The translations under genes were made by a program, and so were the position numbers. From an uncultured Lachnospiraceae bacterium (GTDB taxonomy: Bacteria; Bacillota; Clostridia; Lachnospirales; Lachnospiraceae), in the NCBI GenBank assembly GCA_900315945.1, contig ONAZ01000021.1, positions 1-47,484 of the forward strand: DNA of 47,484 nt, read 5' to 3'. The notes under the pieces were generated by a model. The model ran no database searches and was not told the DNA's origin. It was given only the letters and a program-made list of their open reading frames with translations. Positions 1 to 7,764 of this stretch are shown piece after piece; within the stretch, counting starts at the first letter, position 1; every line of letters starts with the position of its first letter.

Positions 1-196
1 TCAAAGTACATTTTTATATGTAAATCATCCACTTTAGTCGCAGATGTTTTTACCAAATCATCTATACTAAGTCATGTTAGGTTTTCGGACAGTCTCCCCC
101 AAAAAAAATCAAGCCCTTGACGAAAAACTCAATTTGAGTTTTTATGTCACGCTAATTGAGACTTTCTGTCACGCACCAAGAATGACGTTTTTCAAC

Positions 197-225
197 AAAA
201 AAAGCCTCGAGCCGAAGCCCGAGAC
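197..225 (-). terminator. Intrinsic terminator, minus strand
   Basis: On the minus strand a 9-bp GC-rich stem (GTCTCGGGC / GCTCGAGGC, two G-U pairs) closes on a TTCG tetraloop and is followed by seven T. It lies 115 nt past the terminator that already follows amtB. It is therefore either a backup or the end of a short transcript (about 100 nt) starting near 270. No gene is visible between the two terminators. Confidence 0.75.
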
Positions 226-252
226 TAAATCTAACATAATCTCTTTACTCTC

Positions 253-274
253 TTATGGTATAATAACACCATAA
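253..274. promoter_or_regulatory. Palindrome, possible operator
   Basis: TTATGGT and ACCATAA are perfect inverted 7-mers separated by 8 nt. The spacer is AT-rich and reads TTATTATA on the minus strand, which could be a -10 element. This would suit a repressor site over a weak promoter for a short transcript ending at the terminator at 197-225. No -35 box is convincing, so the function is open. Confidence 0.3.
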
Positions 275-339
275 TTATCCCACTCATTCGAGTTTTCTAA
301 CTGCCTTAATAAGAAGGATTTCGTATCCACAAATATCTA

Positions 340-375
340 AACAAATAATAACAGAGGGAATAATTCCCTCTGTTA
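340..375 (-). terminator. Terminator after amtB/PII
   Basis: On the minus strand the arms TAACAGAGGGAA / TTCCCTCTGTTA form a 12-bp perfect stem with a very short loop at 349-375. It is followed by ATTATTTGTTT. It sits 11 nt after the amtB stop codon and ends the nitrogen block. Confidence 0.8.
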
Positions 376-385
376 TCAAAACCAT

Positions 386-2146
386 TTATTCAACGTCTCT
401 TAAGGCATCTGCACCTTCCTCACCAGTACGAATCTTAACAACCTTGCTAACTGGATATACGAATACTTTACCATCACCAATCTTACCTGTGTAAAGAGTT
501 CGTTTTGCTACATCAATAACGCTTTGAACTGGAATATCGCTTACAACTACTTCAAGCTTAATCTTAGGAAGAAGTGTCATATCCATCTCAACTCCACGAT
601 ACATCTGACCAGAGCCTTTTTGGATACCGCATCCAGTAACCTGTGTTACAGTTATTCCTGATACACCAAGTTCATTAAGTGCTCTCTTCATCTTGTCATA
701 TCTAGAAAGCTTTGTGATTATTACAACCTTATTAATTCCTGTATCAAGACTTGTACCAACTACCTCTTTAGAAGTATCGCTAACCTGTACTGAAGCATTT
801 ACCATAGCTGGAGATGCTTCCTCATACTCTGGCACTCCAAGGTTAGTGTTCTCGTTAGCTACCATTGTGTTCTCTGAAATGTCAGCTATTGAGAATCCAG
901 CATATGCTGATGCCAAACCATGTTCCATAACATCAAGACCTTCAATTTCTTCCTCTTCTGTTACACGAAGTCCACATATAGCCTTAATAATTGAAAATAC
1001 AACAAACATCATAAGTCCAGCCCATGCTGCGACTGCAACAACACCAAGCGCTTGAATTCCTAATTGTGAGAAACCACCACCATAGAATAGTCCTACAATA
1101 CCATCATTTTCTGGAGATGATTCTGTTGCAAATAAACCAACAGCAATTGTTCCCCATACACCATTTATAAAGTGAACAGCAACAGCACCTACAGGATCAT
1201 CAATATGTAATTTGTAATCTAGAAGCCATACACCAAAACATACAAGAAGTCCTGCTACAGCACCAATTATTATTGAACCAAGAGCATCAACCACATCACA
1301 TCCAGCTGTAATAGCTACAAGACCTGCTAGCGCGGCGTTAAGACACATAGATACATCAGGTTTGCCCCATTTTACCCATGTATAAACCAAACATACAACT
1401 GTTGCAACTGATGGTGCAATTGTTGTTGTAACAAATACAGATGCTAACTGATCAACTGTTGTACAAGCAGCACCATTAAATCCGTACCAACCAAGCCATA
1501 GAATAAATACACCAAGTGCACCAATTACAATGTTATGACCAGGAATAGCATTAACCTTAACTACCTTACCATCCTTATCTTTCTCAAACTTACCAATACG
1601 AGCTCCAACCATTCTAGCACCGACAATTGCGGCGATTCCACCAACCATATGAATTGCACAAGAGCCTGCAAAATCATGAAATCCTAATTGTGACAACCAG
1701 CCTTCGCCCCAGATCCAATGTGCTTCTATTGGATAGATTAAAGCTGAAATAACTGCCGAATAAATACAATAACTAAAGAACTTCGTTCTTTCAGCCATAG
1801 CTCCTGATACAATAGTTGAAGTTGTTGCACAGAATACCAGGTTAAAAATAAAGTTAGACCAATCAAAGTTAGAATAATTAGTAAAGATATCAAAACCAGG
1901 TTTACCAATTAATCCCACAACATCTTCACCTAGCAGCAACCCAAAACCAATTAGTATAAATACTACACAACCAATACAAAAGTCCATAAGGTTCTTCATT
2001 AGGATGTTACCTGCGTTCTTTGCTCTAGAGAATCCTGTCTCTACCATTGCAAATCCAGCCTGCATCCAGAAAACCAATGCGGCTCCAATTAAAAACCATA
2101 CCCCGAACACTTCTCCATGTAGCGATTCATAAATTGCGTCAATCAT
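386..2146 (-). CDS. amtB: Ammonium channel fused to a PII (GlnK-like) domain
   Basis: Residues 1 to about 410 are an Amt/MEP/Rh ammonium channel with roughly eleven membrane helices. They carry both pore histidines in typical settings ([13 protein letters not shown] and [12 protein letters not shown]). After a polar linker, residues about 470-586 form a complete PII domain: the start [18 protein letters not shown], a T-loop with GQMYRG in which the tyrosine matches Tyr51 of GlnB/GlnK, and a C-terminal [17 protein letters not shown] proteins sense ATP/ADP and 2-oxoglutarate and plug the Amt pore; here the regulator is tethered to its target. SD GGAGG lies 8 nt before the ATG. The gene follows glnN by 142 nt, with a structured leader between them. 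Confidence 0.95.
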   Translation of the reverse strand: MIDAIYESLHGEVFGVWFLIGAALVFWMQAGFAMVETGFSRAKNAGNILMKNLMDFCIGCVVFILIGFGLLLGEDVVGLIGKPGFDIFTNYSNFDWSNFIFNLVFCATTSTIVSGAMAERTKFFSYCIYSAVISALIYPIEAHWIWGEGWLSQLGFHDFAGSCAIHMVGGIAAIVGARMVGARIGKFEKDKDGKVVKVNAIPGHNIVIGALGVFILWLGWYGFNGAACTTVDQLASVFVTTTIAPSVATVVCLVYTWVKWGKPDVSMCLNAALAGLVAITAGCDVVDALGSIIIGAVAGLLVCFGVWLLDYKLHIDDPVGAVAVHFINGVWGTIAVGLFATESSPENDGIVGLFYGGGFSQLGIQALGVVAVAAWAGLMMFVVFSIIKAICGLRVTEEEEIEGLDVMEHGLASAYAGFSIADISENTMVANENTNLGVPEYEEASPAMVNASVQVSDTSKEVVGTSLDTGINKVVIITKLSRYDKMKRALNELGVSGITVTQVTGCGIQKGSGQMYRGVEMDMTLLPKIKLEVVVSDIPVQSVIDVAKRTLYTGKIGDGKVFVYPVSKVVKIRTGEEGADALRDVE

Positions 2147-2178
2147 TTCATTTACCTCCTTCTATCAACTACATTTTC

Positions 2179-2250
2179 TATAAATAAAGTCATCCTACTT
2201 AGGCAGGAAGTCTGTCTATCAAACTTCCATCTACGCCTTTGTAGGATGAC
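2179..2250 (-). promoter_or_regulatory. Structured leader / probable attenuator before amtB
   Basis: On the minus strand GTCATCCTAC (2250-2241) pairs perfectly with GTAGGATGAC (2198-2189). Inside lie GGC/GCC and a 9-bp hairpin starting GGAAGTTTG. The outer stem is followed by TTTATTTAT, a moderate U-tract. A competing small hairpin, CTAC-[AAAGGC]-GTAG at 2244-2231, uses the same bases as the outer 5' arm, so the two cannot coexist. The loop and flanks (ACAAAGGCGT) are identical to the asnB leader. A TATAAT at 2281-2276 could start transcription just upstream, but its -35 (GTTTAG) is poor. The element could also simply end glnN transcripts. Confidence 0.6.
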
Positions 2251-2288
2251 TGTATTATTTTTATTTTTTAGACATATTATAAATTAGT

Positions 2289-4388
2289 TTAATACACACT
2301 AAACAGTAACTTGCCATAACTTGGGAATGGCCAGCACTTCTCACTAGATAGTGTCTCTGCTTCGTCAACTGAAGATCTCAAATCTTCCATCCTAGGAAGA
2401 ACATCATCTCTTATTGCCTCTGAAGTCTCAATAATGTTATCGTAGCCTTTTAACTTCTCTAAGGATGCTTCTAATGCATCTACCTTATCAAGAATTTCAT
2501 CTGCAAGAAGTGACAATCTATCAATGGTCTTCTCTTCATATCTGCAATGTGCTTTCTTGCTAATTGACTGAACTGCTTTAGCACTCTTTGCAAGAGAGAA
2601 CACATAACCTTCAATTGCAGGAAGGTAATTTTTCCTTACCATATCAACCATTGTTAAACCTTCAATATTCACTGTCTTGCAATAATTCTCAAGCATAATC
2701 TCGCATCTAGACTTAAGTTCAGACTCAGTAAACACCTCATGTGCCATAAGCATTTTCTTGTTCTTCTCATCTAGTAAATGTGGCATTGCATCTGCAGTTG
2801 TCTTAAGATTAGAAAGTCCTCTTTTCTTAGTTGCTTCCTTAACCCACTCGTCTGTATAACCATTACCATTAAATAGAATTCTTTCATGCTTTGTAATAGT
2901 TTCTTTAATCAAATTATGTAACTCATCCTCGAAGTTATCAGCCTTCTCAAGTCTGTCTGCATATTGCTTAAGACTTTCTGCCACAGCTGCATTTAACATA
3001 ATGTTACAGCAGGCAATACTGTTAGATGAACCAAGAGATCTGAACTCGAACTTGTTACCAGTAAATGCAAATGGTGAAGTTCTATTCCTATCTGTTGTAT
3101 CCTTTGAGAATCTTGGAAGTGCATGAACACCTAGCTTCATAACTTCCTTCTCTTTTCCCTGATAAGGAGCATCATTCTTAATAGCATCAAGAATGGCTGA
3201 AAGCTCATCACCAAGAAATACTGATATAATTGCAGGAGGTGCTTCATTAGCACCAAGTCTATGATCATTACCAGCTGTAGCAACAGACAATCTCAACAAA
3301 TCTTGATAATCATCAACAGCCTGTATTACTGAACATAGGAATAATAAGAATTGTGCATTTTCATATGGTGTATCACCAGGGGATAATAGGTTTACACCTG
3401 TGTCTGTTGCCATAGACCAGTTATTATGCTTACCTGAACCATTTACTCCCTTAAATGGCTTCTCATGTAGAAGGCAAACCATTCCATGTCTTCTTGCAAC
3501 CTTCTGCATAATCTCCATTGTAAGCTGGTTGTTATCAGTAGCCACATTAGTTGTGGAATATATAGGTGCCATCTCATGCTGTGCAGGAGCAACCTCGTTA
3601 TGCTCAGTCTTAGCTAAAATTCCTAACTTCCATAATTCATCATTTAAATCTTCCATAAATGCACTAACTCTTGGTTTAATCACACCAAAGTAGTGATCAT
3701 CTAATTCCTGACCTTTTGGTGGCATTGCACCAAATAGTGTTCTTCCTGTATATACAAGGTCTGGACGTTTCTCAAACATTTCCTTGTCTATTAGGAAATA
3801 TTCCTGTTCCGGTCCCACACTTGTTCTAACGTATTTTACTTCCTTACCAAACAGTTTAAGAATACGTTTTGCCTGTCTATTAAGAGCCTGCATAGAACGA
3901 AGAAGAGGTGTCTTCTTGTCAAGTGCATCACCTGAGTATGAACAAAATGCTGTTGGAATACATAGTGTATGATCCTTGATAAATGCATAAGATGTTGGAT
4001 CCCATGCAGTATATCCTCTTGCTTCAAATGTTGCTCTAAGGCCACCTGAAGGGAAAGATGATGCATCTGGCTCTCCTTTAATTAATTCTTTTCCTGAGAA
4101 TTCCATTATTACTCCACCATCAGGAGAAGGCGAAATAAAACTATCGTGCTTTTCTGCTGTTACACCAGTAAGAGGTTGGAACCAATGTGTAAAATGTGTA
4201 GCACCTTTCTCAACAGCCCATTCTCTCATTTCTGTTGCTACTGCATCTGCAATTTTTGCATCAAGCTTAACATTTTCATCTATTGTTCTTCTAAGAGAAT
4301 TATATTCTTCTACAGAGAGTCTCGCTCTCATTACCTTGTCGTCAAATACTAGTGAACCATACATTTCTGGTATGTTTTGTTTTGCCAT
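2289..4388 (-). CDS. glnN: Glutamine synthetase type III
   Basis: ATP-dependent synthesis of glutamine from glutamate and ammonia in the cytoplasm. At 699 residues it has the usual length of the large GSIII family (GSI is about 450). The family motifs [13 protein letters not shown] and [15 protein letters not shown] (metal and glutamate binding) are intact, and the C-terminal helical extension of GSIII is present. Start [11 protein letters not shown] is supported by SD AAAGGAGG, 7 nt upstream. It lies 75 nt after asnB and 142 nt before amtB/PII, so the three are probably read together. The asnB-glnN gap has a weak ATATG/CATAT hairpin but no U-tract and no clear promoter. Confidence 0.95.
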   Translation of the reverse strand: MAKQNIPEMYGSLVFDDKVMRARLSVEEYNSLRRTIDENVKLDAKIADAVATEMREWAVEKGATHFTHWFQPLTGVTAEKHDSFISPSPDGGVIMEFSGKELIKGEPDASSFPSGGLRATFEARGYTAWDPTSYAFIKDHTLCIPTAFCSYSGDALDKKTPLLRSMQALNRQAKRILKLFGKEVKYVRTSVGPEQEYFLIDKEMFEKRPDLVYTGRTLFGAMPPKGQELDDHYFGVIKPRVSAFMEDLNDELWKLGILAKTEHNEVAPAQHEMAPIYSTTNVATDNNQLTMEIMQKVARRHGMVCLLHEKPFKGVNGSGKHNNWSMATDTGVNLLSPGDTPYENAQFLLFLCSVIQAVDDYQDLLRLSVATAGNDHRLGANEAPPAIISVFLGDELSAILDAIKNDAPYQGKEKEVMKLGVHALPRFSKDTTDRNRTSPFAFTGNKFEFRSLGSSNSIACCNIMLNAAVAESLKQYADRLEKADNFEDELHNLIKETITKHERILFNGNGYTDEWVKEATKKRGLSNLKTTADAMPHLLDEKNKKMLMAHEVFTESELKSRCEIMLENYCKTVNIEGLTMVDMVRKNYLPAIEGYVFSLAKSAKAVQSISKKAHCRYEEKTIDRLSLLADEILDKVDALEASLEKLKGYDNIIETSEAIRDDVLPRMEDLRSSVDEAETLSSEKCWPFPSYGKLLFSVY

Positions 4389-4463
4389 AACTGCCTCCTT
4401 TTAGTAATCTTACTTTTCTTTTTTTATAATAATATGTCCGATTATTAGGGCATATCACTAACG

Positions 4464-6113
4464 TTATTTACCACTGTCTCCGTAGTTAGACAGCACTCTT
4501 GCCGATGGGTCATCTACATTACAGCCTTCCCAATTCTTATTTGGCATCCAAAAATCCTTTACCATTTCTGACTGATTTGGATAATACTTCTCGAATATCT
4601 CACGATATAGGAGCGATTCTTTTGTGAAAGGTCTTGCATGATTATATTTTTTAATACCTTCTTCGTATTCAGCATCACTATACTTTTCCTCAGCAAGCTC
4701 CACCAAATCATCCTTAAGAGAGTGTCCTACTGCATCGGAAAATGCTGCTTTCTCTCTCCACAAAATACTTTCTGGAATAATCTCATCTTTCTCAAAGGCT
4801 TTTCTAAGAAGGTACTTTCCTTTGCCATAATGATTCATCTTAATGTCTGGATTAATGGACATACAATACTCTACAAAATTATGGTCGCCAAAAGGAACTC
4901 TTGCTTCTAGTGAATTAACACTTATGCATCTATCTGCTCTGAGAACATCATACATATGAATCTCTTTTATTCGCTTCTGAGACTCTGCTTGGAATTCTTC
5001 TGGAGATGGAGCAAAGTCAGTATATTTATATCCAAATATTTCATCAGATATCTCTCCTGTGAGAATTACTTTGTTATCTGACTGTTCGTGAATTGCTTTA
5101 CATAGAAGATACATTCCAATTGATGCCCTTATTGTTGTAATATCATAGGTTCCAAGAGCTTCAATAACAGGCTCTAGAGCATCCTGAACATCTTTCTTCG
5201 TTATTATTATCTCGTGATGATTAGATCCAATATAATCTGCAACCTCTCTTGCATACTTTAAATCAATTGCATCTATATCCATTCCAATAGCCCAGGTTTC
5301 TAGTGGCTTTGGCAAAAGTTCTGCTGCTATTCCACATACAAGAGATGAATCAAGGCCTCCAGATAAGAGGAATCCCACAGGGGAATCGGAATCTAATCTC
5401 TTATTAACACCTTCAATAAGCAAATCATGAATATTTACTAATATTTCTTCCTTACTATCACTATTGTATGCACTTACATTAGATAAATCTCTATAGCATA
5501 CAAACTCTCCATCCTTATAATAATGTCCTGGTGGAAATGGTTTAATTTCTTCAACCACATTTACCAGATTCTTAGGTTCAGATGCGAATAAATAATCTCC
5601 TTCTGAATCAATCCCATAATATAAAGGTCTAATTCCAATAGGATCTCTTGCCACTATATATGAGTCATTTCTGTTGTCATAAAGAATTAAAGCAAATTCT
5701 GCATCTAATAACTTGAACATGTCAACACCATATTCTTTATACAATGCAGGAAGGATCTCGCAATCTGAGTCGCTAATAAAACTATAGCCTTTCTCTATAA
5801 GCATTTCTTTTAAACTTCTAAATCCATATATCTCACCATTACATACTAGGGAATAATCGAAATCTGTCGGTTCTCCATAGCAAGGACTGTCATTTGTTAC
5901 TTCATAAATAACTGTTGCATTATCATTAAATACAAAAGGTTGCATCCCATTATTATTTAGCCCCATAATAGATAATCTATTAAATCCAAGATATCCTCTA
6001 TTAGTCTTAATAATCCTGCTTACATCAGGGCCTCTACTTTTTGTCTTAGATAATGAGCGCTTGAAGTCTTCATAAGACATCTTCGTGCCACAATATCCCA
6101 TAATCGAACACAT
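4464..6113 (-). CDS. asnB: Asparagine synthetase (glutamine-hydrolysing)
   Basis: Makes asparagine from aspartate, ATP and glutamine-derived ammonia. The N-terminal class II glutaminase domain begins MCSIMGYCG, with Cys2 as nucleophile after Met removal, which fixes the start. The C-terminal synthetase domain has the PP-loop SGGLDSS at residues 251-257 and the later TGEISDEIFGYKY motif. At 549 residues it is full length for the family. SD ACGGAGG lies upstream. It is first in the asnB-glnN-amtB block and has its own strong promoter with a terminator-like leader. A role in ammonia fixation together with GSIII is inferred from position. Confidence 0.95.
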   Translation of the reverse strand: MCSIMGYCGTKMSYEDFKRSLSKTKSRGPDVSRIIKTNRGYLGFNRLSIMGLNNNGMQPFVFNDNATVIYEVTNDSPCYGEPTDFDYSLVCNGEIYGFRSLKEMLIEKGYSFISDSDCEILPALYKEYGVDMFKLLDAEFALILYDNRNDSYIVARDPIGIRPLYYGIDSEGDYLFASEPKNLVNVVEEIKPFPPGHYYKDGEFVCYRDLSNVSAYNSDSKEEILVNIHDLLIEGVNKRLDSDSPVGFLLSGGLDSSLVCGIAAELLPKPLETWAIGMDIDAIDLKYAREVADYIGSNHHEIIITKKDVQDALEPVIEALGTYDITTIRASIGMYLLCKAIHEQSDNKVILTGEISDEIFGYKYTDFAPSPEEFQAESQKRIKEIHMYDVLRADRCISVNSLEARVPFGDHNFVEYCMSINPDIKMNHYGKGKYLLRKAFEKDEIIPESILWREKAAFSDAVGHSLKDDLVELAEEKYSDAEYEEGIKKYNHARPFTKESLLYREIFEKYYPNQSEMVKDFWMPNKNWEGCNVDDPSARVLSNYGDSGK

Positions 6114-6151
6114 TGCCTTTTTACCTCCGTTTTGATTTAATATAAAAACAT

Positions 6152-6197
6152 AAAAAAAGGGCGTCTTGAAGATTTAACTTCAAGACGCCTTTGTCTT
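6152..6197 (-). promoter_or_regulatory. Attenuator with competing hairpin in the asnB leader
   Basis: On the minus strand GGCGTCTTGAAG (6189-6178) and CTTCAAGACGCC (6171-6160) form a perfect 12-bp stem with a 6-nt loop, then seven T (6158-6152): a textbook intrinsic terminator. It lies downstream of a strong promoter and upstream of asnB, so it must be bypassed for asnB to be expressed from that promoter. A smaller hairpin, AAGAC-[AAAGGC]-GTCTT (6197-6182), overlaps the terminator 5' arm and would prevent it. The hexaloop has A at position 1 and G at position 4, as in ANTAR antiterminator targets. Only one such hairpin fits here; the known ANTAR targets have two. Confidence 0.75.
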
Positions 6198-6207
6198 TAC
6201 ACGAGTC

Positions 6208-6236
6208 AGTATATTACTTTGTTAAGGATATGTCAA
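6208..6236 (-). promoter_or_regulatory. asnB promoter
   Basis: Minus-strand TTGACA (6236-6231), 17-bp spacer, TATACT (6213-6208). This is close to the sigma-A consensus. Transcription should start near 6201, about 4-12 nt before the attenuator hairpins. Confidence 0.85.
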
Positions 6237-6314
6237 GCATCAAAATCAAATTTTTAAGTATTTATTTAAATACAAATAATTATAGCTAATATTATAACAA
6301 GATAATACTCTCAC

Positions 6315-6920
6315 CTATAATAGCTCTTTTGTCATATCTGTTATCGCCTTCCAATCAGTACATCGCATATAATTAGAAGAAGGTAATATACTTTCTCTAT
6401 TCCATGGTCTATCGTACACCATTACCTTTAAATCAGGCAAGTGATTAAAGAACTTAAATGCAAATGGAGAATCTTCTATTGCAATATCAAAATGCATCTT
6501 ATTATAGTCCTCAATTTCAAGACTATATTTACTATTCTTAAAAAGACCTTCTCGCCCATACTTATTAAGGCAATATAATTTGACACCTTCTAGTTCATTA
6601 TTATCAAGCCATTCTCTCGACGGTTCATATACGCCAAAAGGCCGGCCAGTAATTACAGACACATTATGCCCTGCATCAATCCAATTATTCACAGCATCAA
6701 CTGCACCAGGTGTGACCTTATAAGACAGTAGTTCTTCTGGTAAATGTGCTTTAATCATCATATCTTCATACTCATCATCTGTTAATCCAAAGGATTGTTT
6801 AAGATCAAAGCACGTAATATCTTCGTATGATATTTTCTTTCCAAACATATCATATACGAGATGTGTAAAATACCTTGCTGTCTCGCACAGACAATCATCA
6901 TAGTCAATGTAAATATTCAT
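6315..6920 (-). CDS. 5'(3')-deoxyribonucleotidase-like HAD phosphatase
   Basis: Small HAD-superfamily phosphatase of the NT5C type, expected to dephosphorylate nucleoside monophosphates. HAD motif I is IDYDDC near the N-terminus (nucleophile Asp and the Asp two residues on), motif II is VITGRP, and the acidic motif is AIEDSP. The start is set at MNIYIDYDD: its ATG is one nucleotide after the stop of the upstream decarboxylase gene, and a longer frame would run into that gene. This spacing suggests translational coupling. It is the last gene of the nadE run. The preferred nucleotide cannot be told from sequence. Confidence 0.8.
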   Translation of the reverse strand: MNIYIDYDDCLCETARYFTHLVYDMFGKKISYEDITCFDLKQSFGLTDDEYEDMMIKAHLPEELLSYKVTPGAVDAVNNWIDAGHNVSVITGRPFGVYEPSREWLDNNELEGVKLYCLNKYGREGLFKNSKYSLEIEDYNKMHFDIAIEDSPFAFKFFNHLPDLKVMVYDRPWNRESILPSSNYMRCTDWKAITDMTKELL

Positions 6921-6921
6921 T

Positions 6922-7737
6922 CTACTTCTCTTCACCAGTCTCAACTTTCTTAATATCATTACTCTGGTCTACTGTTAAGTCGAAATTGTTAAACATTTCG
7001 TTATTAGGAAGAGTCATTGCAAAACCATTTGAAACATCAAAGGAAGCTTCAGCAGAATTAAAGCTACACTCTAGAATATGACCACCCTTGGTCTTATCTT
7101 CTGATATAAAATGGAAATGCCAACCAACTGCATTTAGCCTATCCATATAATTAGGACAATAAAAGCCTACAATAGTTCCCTTAACGTTATCATAGTCAAA
7201 TACAGTCTGATCAGTCTTTAGCACTTCTGCTAATGGTTTATATGGCTGACTCTGTGGAAGTTCACTTCTAACCTGCATCTTATCAAATGTTCCTTCAACC
7301 TTAATCATATAGAAATTATTGCTACCAAGCTCTTTCACCTTCTTGTTAAGCTCTTCCTTTAGTGCGTTAACATTTGAAATATTATTAAGTTTCATTGTGT
7401 GATCTGCATCGAAAAATGTTACATTAGAAAAAGGTATTGTTTCAGTATCTGCAACCTTCTCAACAGAGCCATCATATGCAGCCCTGTAAATAACACCATC
7501 AAGCATTATTAGCTCTCCATTTAATGCATTAAATGTTCCTATTCCTATGTCGCCTTTCTCCTTAAGCTGAGCTGCAGTCACACTACCATTATAATCTCCT
7601 AAGGTAAGCCCCTGTAACAAAGACACCTGATTAATAACATCCCGTTCAGTTGCACTCTTCTTATCACCGCCTGCTCCACATGCTGTAAGGCAAAGCGCTG
7701 TAATTAACATTACTGATACTACAATTCTTTTTTTCAT
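6922..7737 (-). CDS. budA: Acetolactate decarboxylase, predicted lipoprotein
   Basis: Converts alpha-acetolactate to acetoin. The family signatures IGIGTFNALNGELIMLDG and GWHFHFISEDKTKGGH are clear, with the zinc ligands His207, His209 and His220. The N-terminus MKKRIVVSVMLITALCLTAC is a lipoprotein signal with lipobox LTAC and lipidated Cys20, so the enzyme should sit outside the membrane. Most family members are cytoplasmic, although exported forms are known in Brevibacillus. No acetolactate synthase gene is nearby. It is 27 nt downstream of a secreted protease and couples to the nucleotidase gene. SD AAAGGAG precedes the start. Confidence 0.9.
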   Translation of the reverse strand: MKKRIVVSVMLITALCLTACGAGGDKKSATERDVINQVSLLQGLTLGDYNGSVTAAQLKEKGDIGIGTFNALNGELIMLDGVIYRAAYDGSVEKVADTETIPFSNVTFFDADHTMKLNNISNVNALKEELNKKVKELGSNNFYMIKVEGTFDKMQVRSELPQSQPYKPLAEVLKTDQTVFDYDNVKGTIVGFYCPNYMDRLNAVGWHFHFISEDKTKGGHILECSFNSAEASFDVSNGFAMTLPNNEMFNNFDLTVDQSNDIKKVETGEEK

Positions 7738-7764
7738 AATTTCTGTCTCCTTTATTATGTATTT

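Noticed and set aside
74-274. 66-codon plus-strand frame at the left edge
   Set aside because: No SD, low-complexity composition, and it runs through a minus-strand terminator hairpin and two palindromes.
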